Shown piece by piece: positions 60,816-64,000 of a stretch of DNA of 64,000 nucleotides. The notes beneath the pieces are model-generated. The model was not told where the DNA came from and searched no databases. It saw only the letters and a list, made by a program, of their open reading frames with translations. The translations under genes were made by a program, and so were the position numbers. How positions within the stretch are numbered: the first letter of the stretch is position 1; each line of letters opens with the position of its first letter. Origin of the DNA: Suilimivivens sp964614185 (GTDB lineage Bacteria; Bacillota; Clostridia; Lachnospirales; Lachnospiraceae). Location of the stretch: positions 7,290 to 71,289 of the forward strand of contig CAZTKJ010000009.1 of the NCBI GenBank assembly GCA_964614185.1, given 5' to 3'.

Positions 60816-61148
60816 TTAAGAATATTTTTGTATCAGTTCGTCTGCCTTATCAATCAATATCTCAAGTTGTTTTATCTCCTCCTGCAACCATATGACCCGG
60901 TCTTCGAGCACAACTTTAAGCACTGAACCTGGAGCATCAATAATATCTTTAATCTCCCTGATCGTAAAGCCAAACTGCTGATATAATTTAATTTGTTTAA
61001 TCCTTTCCAGTGAGTGCATATCATAGAGTAAATGGCCGCGCTCGTTTTTCCCTGATGCAATGACTAATCCTGCATTTTCATAGCCTTGCACAGCCCGCCT
61101 GGACACTCCCGCTCTATCACACACTTGGCGCAATGTCATATATTCCAT
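60816..61148 (-). CDS. MerR-family transcriptional regulator
   Basis: 110 residues. RQVCDRAGVSRRAVQGYENA is the MerR HTH; GHLLYDMHSLERIKQIKLYQ the second part; a coiled coil for dimerisation follows. No effector domain is visible. It probably controls the DUF6591 gene below. Confidence 0.87.
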   Translation of the reverse strand: MEYMTLRQVCDRAGVSRRAVQGYENAGLVIASGKNERGHLLYDMHSLERIKQIKLYQQFGFTIREIKDIIDAPGSVLKVVLEDRVIWLQEEIKQLEILIDKADELIQKYS

Positions 61149-61226
61149 TATTTTCCATCTTCCTACCTCTTAGCCTAAAATTGCACGTAACGTGCAGTCA
61201 ACATTTTTGAATAATTGAATTGGCAA

Positions 61227-61263
61227 CAAAAAAACACTTCCTTCGTAACAGGAAATGTTTTTT
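61227..61263 (-). terminator. Terminator of the zinc-ribbon membrane protein gene
   Basis: AACACTTCC (61233-61241) and GGAAATGTT (61251-61259) pair with one mismatch/wobble; a run of T follows leftward. Confidence 0.7.
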
Positions 61264-61314
61264 ACGCGAATCCAATTTCAGGCTTTCAGAATATAGAAAA
61301 ATGGATTTTATTTA

Positions 61315-62505
61315 TTATTTTTTATGAATAACGCCCATGATGACATTGCCGCAGTATCTGCATTGATAATGTTCATCAACCGCTCCCACAATAGCTCCTC
61401 CGCAGGATGGGCATTGATCTTTGACGATTTTCTTCGCAAGCGCCACCTTCAGCACACCGTCATGCTTTTCAAACGTACAATTCAAAAGATAACGCTGCCG
61501 GAGCGCACCTCTGACCAGCTTCAGTCCACTTTTATTATTTGAGTTATTTGGGGCAATGGGGAGGTCCTTTGCATTCACAAAGGGCGTTTTACATTTGGAA
61601 AAATACTGTGAACAATCATCCGCCACAGAGACGTATTTTATCTTTTTGTATCGATTGATAACCACAGGTATAAACGCTAAAGCAAGGACGGCGCCCCAAA
61701 TAATATTATCCATGATTTCTGCTTTAATCAATGCAAAGGATGAATAATGGCTCTTCCCTGACAATAACACTTCTTTCAAATACTCCTGATTATTGTAGTC
61801 GGCAATATTCCCCAGGCAGATAATAGTTCCAATGGCAACTGCAAACAGTCCCAGGAACAGATAAAGCAGAAACTGCTTCTTTTTCATTGTAATATTTTTT
61901 ATAGAATAGAATTCCGGATTTTTTATGCCTTCCGACATCCTGTTCCCGATACTATAAAATCTGTTGTTCGTCAGAACCTTTGCAAACAAGTCCGAACTTC
62001 CGCAATAAGGACAAACACCTGTAAAATAGATTCGTTTTTCAATGGGAGCACCGCAATTTTTGCACTCACAGATACATTTTTTACTATTGAGAACGACCTG
62101 TTCTGTATGATCCACAATTTCCAGTTCATAACCTTTCATGTATATCTTACGGAAAAAATGTAATTGCTGTTTTACCGTACCTTCACTTTTCCCTGTGACT
62201 TCCGCCAAATCACCATATTGAATATAACCGGACAAATCCCCCTCGAAATAACTTGAATAGAAATTCGCATCTCCAATCCGGCGCCTTGATATACCGGCTA
62301 TGACCAAAAGAATCATACCTATAATAATATTCTTTACACAATCCGGAGTTGCCCTTGCCTCTAAAACTATTTTGAAATCATCATGGTAATATGAAATTAG
62401 TGAAGTAAGTACAAAAACTGACGATGCAACACAAAATATTCCAATAATCACAAAAATCACATTTTTTACCTTCAGAATTTTGATTTGTTTCTCTCTTAAG
62501 TACAT
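61315..62505 (-). CDS. Membrane protein with two zinc ribbons and an HTH-like insert
   Basis: 396 residues. Four membrane segments (about 13-40, 55-75, 213-236, 265-285). Between the pairs lies an HTH-like stretch (YIQYGDLAEVTGKSEGTVKQ) and a zinc ribbon (CICECKNCG, CPYCGSSD); the C-terminus has a second ribbon (CPSCGGAI, CRYCGNV). Such proteins are often sensors of unknown signal. No family recognised. Confidence 0.7.
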   Translation of the reverse strand: MYLREKQIKILKVKNVIFVIIGIFCVASSVFVLTSLISYYHDDFKIVLEARATPDCVKNIIIGMILLVIAGISRRRIGDANFYSSYFEGDLSGYIQYGDLAEVTGKSEGTVKQQLHFFRKIYMKGYELEIVDHTEQVVLNSKKCICECKNCGAPIEKRIYFTGVCPYCGSSDLFAKVLTNNRFYSIGNRMSEGIKNPEFYSIKNITMKKKQFLLYLFLGLFAVAIGTIICLGNIADYNNQEYLKEVLLSGKSHYSSFALIKAEIMDNIIWGAVLALAFIPVVINRYKKIKYVSVADDCSQYFSKCKTPFVNAKDLPIAPNNSNNKSGLKLVRGALRQRYLLNCTFEKHDGVLKVALAKKIVKDQCPSCGGAIVGAVDEHYQCRYCGNVIMGVIHKK

Positions 62506-62537
62506 TTTGTTATCACCTTTTCCTCACCAACTGAAAT

Positions 62538-62990
62538 TTAAGAAAGCTTTTTTATCATTTTAAATCGTGTACCTTCATCATTCATAATGGAATACCCTAA
62601 TCGCTGGTATAACTTGAATGCCAAACTGTTTGATTTCTCCACATGAAAAACTATTATGGAAATATCTGTTTCTTCTGCAAACTTTTCAGCAGTTCTGATC
62701 AACTCCGTTCCAATTCCATTGCTGCGATATTTTTTAGAAACAGATAAATCATCCAAATAAATAAAATCTTCTTGTTCATGATGTACTTCTATGGAAAGGT
62801 ATGCGACAACTGAATCGTTTACTTCTGCAACACATATCCAATCTTCACAATCGCCAAAGAACTTATCAAGATATCCGTCTTCATATCCATCAACATTCTT
62901 TTTAGAATATATAGTTTGAAGCATCTCTATAAACAATTCTTTTATTTTGACTTCATCTTCTTTTGCTGCTTTTCTTATTCTCCATTCCAT
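62538..62990 (-). CDS. GNAT acetyltransferase
   Basis: 150 residues. KKYRSNGIGTELIRTAEKFA is motif A and NSLAFKLYQRLGYSIM motif B of the GNAT fold. Substrate unknown. A lone gene between the ribbon protein and the DUF3781 gene. Confidence 0.88.
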   Translation of the reverse strand: MEWRIRKAAKEDEVKIKELFIEMLQTIYSKKNVDGYEDGYLDKFFGDCEDWICVAEVNDSVVAYLSIEVHHEQEDFIYLDDLSVSKKYRSNGIGTELIRTAEKFAEETDISIIVFHVEKSNSLAFKLYQRLGYSIMNDEGTRFKMIKKLS

Positions 62991-63047
62991 AAATGATTAC
63001 CTCTTCGCAAACAAGAATATATTCAACTTCTCTTTTTAAGAAAAAAA

Positions 63048-63290
63048 TTATCTCTTAATCTTGTGAGCTGTAATTATTGTATAACTATGTGCATTAATGG
63101 TTATTATACAATTATTTATAGTTGCATACCAGTTTTTTCCTATTCGTTCAATAGACGCATTTTTGTCCAGAATATGTACTCTGCACCATTGCACAACGTC
63201 ATCTGTTTCAATTTGCAAGTTTCTTTTGATACGTTCTATACCCATCTCTGTTGTATGAAGTTTATCAATATTTTCAATTAAGCTGTTCAT
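63048..63290 (-). CDS. DUF3781 protein
   Basis: 80 residues matching the DUF3781 pattern: KLHTTEMGIERIKRNLQIET, then VVQWCRVHILD and RIGKNWYATINN. The family is small and found in many Clostridia; function unknown. Confidence 0.8.
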   Translation of the reverse strand: MNSLIENIDKLHTTEMGIERIKRNLQIETDDVVQWCRVHILDKNASIERIGKNWYATINNCIITINAHSYTIITAHKIKR

Positions 63291-63348
63291 TTGAGCTCTC
63301 CCTATTTAGAAAGAAATATTCCGGCACATATACCGGAAAAACTGAAAT

Positions 63349-63714
63349 TTATCTCTTCTCTTGATATGCATACTCAAAATTTATAGGTGGCGCTGTTACT
63401 GAAACGTATATAAATTCAATATTTCCATCATTTAATAACCCATGAACATCTTTATCTGCAAATCGAACTACATCACCGGCTTTAAATTCTTTTTCCTGAT
63501 CGTCTGATAGTAAAAGCTTTCCTGTACCCTGGGTAGCATACCAAATTTGTTCCGAGGCATCATGGGTATGTCTCGGTTGACTTGCTCCTACTTCCAAATG
63601 TACTTCTGTTATAGTGACCCTTTGACTTGTAGAATTTTCAGTATTTAACAGTTGCCTCGATATCACTCCCGGATTTACTAATTCCTTAATACTGTTTTTT
63701 TCAATAAACTCCAT
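63349..63714 (-). CDS. Cupin-domain protein
   Basis: 121 residues. The metal-binding cupin motifs QPRHTHDASEQIWYATQGTG and FADKDVHGLLNDG are clear (His-x-His, Glu, His). Single-domain cupins bind small ligands or catalyse isomerisation. Separate gene with a TATA-like region upstream. Confidence 0.88.
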   Translation of the reverse strand: MEFIEKNSIKELVNPGVISRQLLNTENSTSQRVTITEVHLEVGASQPRHTHDASEQIWYATQGTGKLLLSDDQEKEFKAGDVVRFADKDVHGLLNDGNIEFIYVSVTAPPINFEYAYQEKR

Positions 63715-63792
63715 ATTTATATACCTCCATAAATTCTAATTCATAAATAAAATTATACTCTTCCCCTAACAATAGCACAAACGTTTTACACA

Positions 63793-63830
63793 TAAAAAAG
63801 AGAAATACAGTGTTTCTACTGTATTTCTCT
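63793..63830 (-). terminator. Terminator of the tRNA operon
   Basis: AGAGAAATACAGT (63799-63811) pairs perfectly with ACTGTATTTCTCT (63818-63830), then T tract leftward. Confidence 0.85.
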
Positions 63831-63840
63831 CAGTAAATAA

Positions 63841-63926
63841 TGCCGGCGACCGGAATCGAACCGGTACGGGAGATTAGTCCCGCAGGATTTTAAGTCCTGT
63901 GCGTCTGCCAGTTCCGCCACGCCGGC
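63841..63926 (-). tRNA. tRNA-Leu (anticodon UAA)
   Basis: 86 nt read leftward: acceptor GCCGGCG pairs with CGCCGGC plus A. The anticodon stem CAGGA/TCCTG encloses TTTAAAA-type loop with TAA. A long variable arm (GCGGGACTAATCTCCCG) marks the Leu class. Confidence 0.95.
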
Positions 63927-63948
63927 ATTTCGCTATAATTAGCGATAG

Positions 63949-64000
63949 TGGGACCTATAGGGCTCGAACCTATGACCCTCTGCTTGTAAGGCAGATGCTC
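63949..64000 (-). tRNA. tRNA-Val (anticodon UAC), partial
   Basis: The 3' 52 nt of a tRNA reading leftward: anticodon loop CTTACAA between TCTGC and GCAGA, T arm with GGTTCGAGCC and acceptor 3' half ending in GGTCCCA. The 5' part lies beyond the window. Confidence 0.9.

Overview
The window looks like a chromosome segment of a low-to-mid GC Firmicute of the class Clostridia, most likely family Lachnospiraceae. This rests on gene content (long-form hibernation factor, SH3-NlpC/P60 hydrolase, YitT, PlsC, DUF1266 and DUF4153 envelope proteins), strong Shine-Dalgarno sites and the style of the prophage. I do not assign a genus.

Positions 1 to about 37,365 are the right-hand part of an integrated siphovirus-type prophage. 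From right to left it holds: a large serine recombinase at its right end (35,782-37,338); a DUF4041/GIY-YIG gene; a lysogeny switch (HTH repressor on +, two tiny divergent genes on -, symmetric operator between) and a DUF4393 gene; a leftward early operon (small proteins, cold-shock protein, HUH Rep-like protein, RNase H-like and HNH-like proteins, a PcfK/AcrIIA9-like protein, DUF7666-like, PcfJ-like, a ParB-like protein, HTH proteins, a PD-(D/E)XK-like protein, a sigma-region-4-like late regulator); then a leftward late operon in canonical order (small and large terminase, portal, MuF head protein with a nuclease-like tail, scaffold, capsid, head-tail joining, tail tube, tail chaperones joined by a -1 frameshift site, tape measure, tail tip and fibre, holin, amidase/glucosaminidase). 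Left of the lysis genes lie three AT-rich genes of unknown function in the usual cargo position. The left end of the prophage is outside the window.

The prophage interrupts an M23 metallopeptidase gene: only its C-terminal coding part remains, in frame, immediately after the recombinase. The 5' half should lie beyond position 1. A 16-bp perfect palindrome occurs three times in the prophage (2027, 24405, 29406), twice inside genes and once outside, which suggests a phage DNA-binding site. A 100-N assembly gap (14,237-14,336) falls exactly on a 72-bp coding tandem repeat.

From 37,800 to the end is host chromosome, nearly all leftward: GT2/GtrA glycosyltransferase and a large membrane protein, hpf, a 240-bp nested inverted-repeat element, NlpC/P60 hydrolase, trxB, an EF-P-reductase-like SDR, metF, a lipoprotein metalloprotease, a radical SAM protein, a run of envelope proteins and lipoproteins, YitT, a PlsC-type acyltransferase, a GNAT gene, a methyltransferase controlled by a leader peptide and terminator (attenuation), a DUF6591 protein with a MerR regulator, a zinc-ribbon membrane protein, GNAT, DUF3781 and cupin genes, and finally tRNA-Leu(UAA) and the 3' part of tRNA-Val(UAC).
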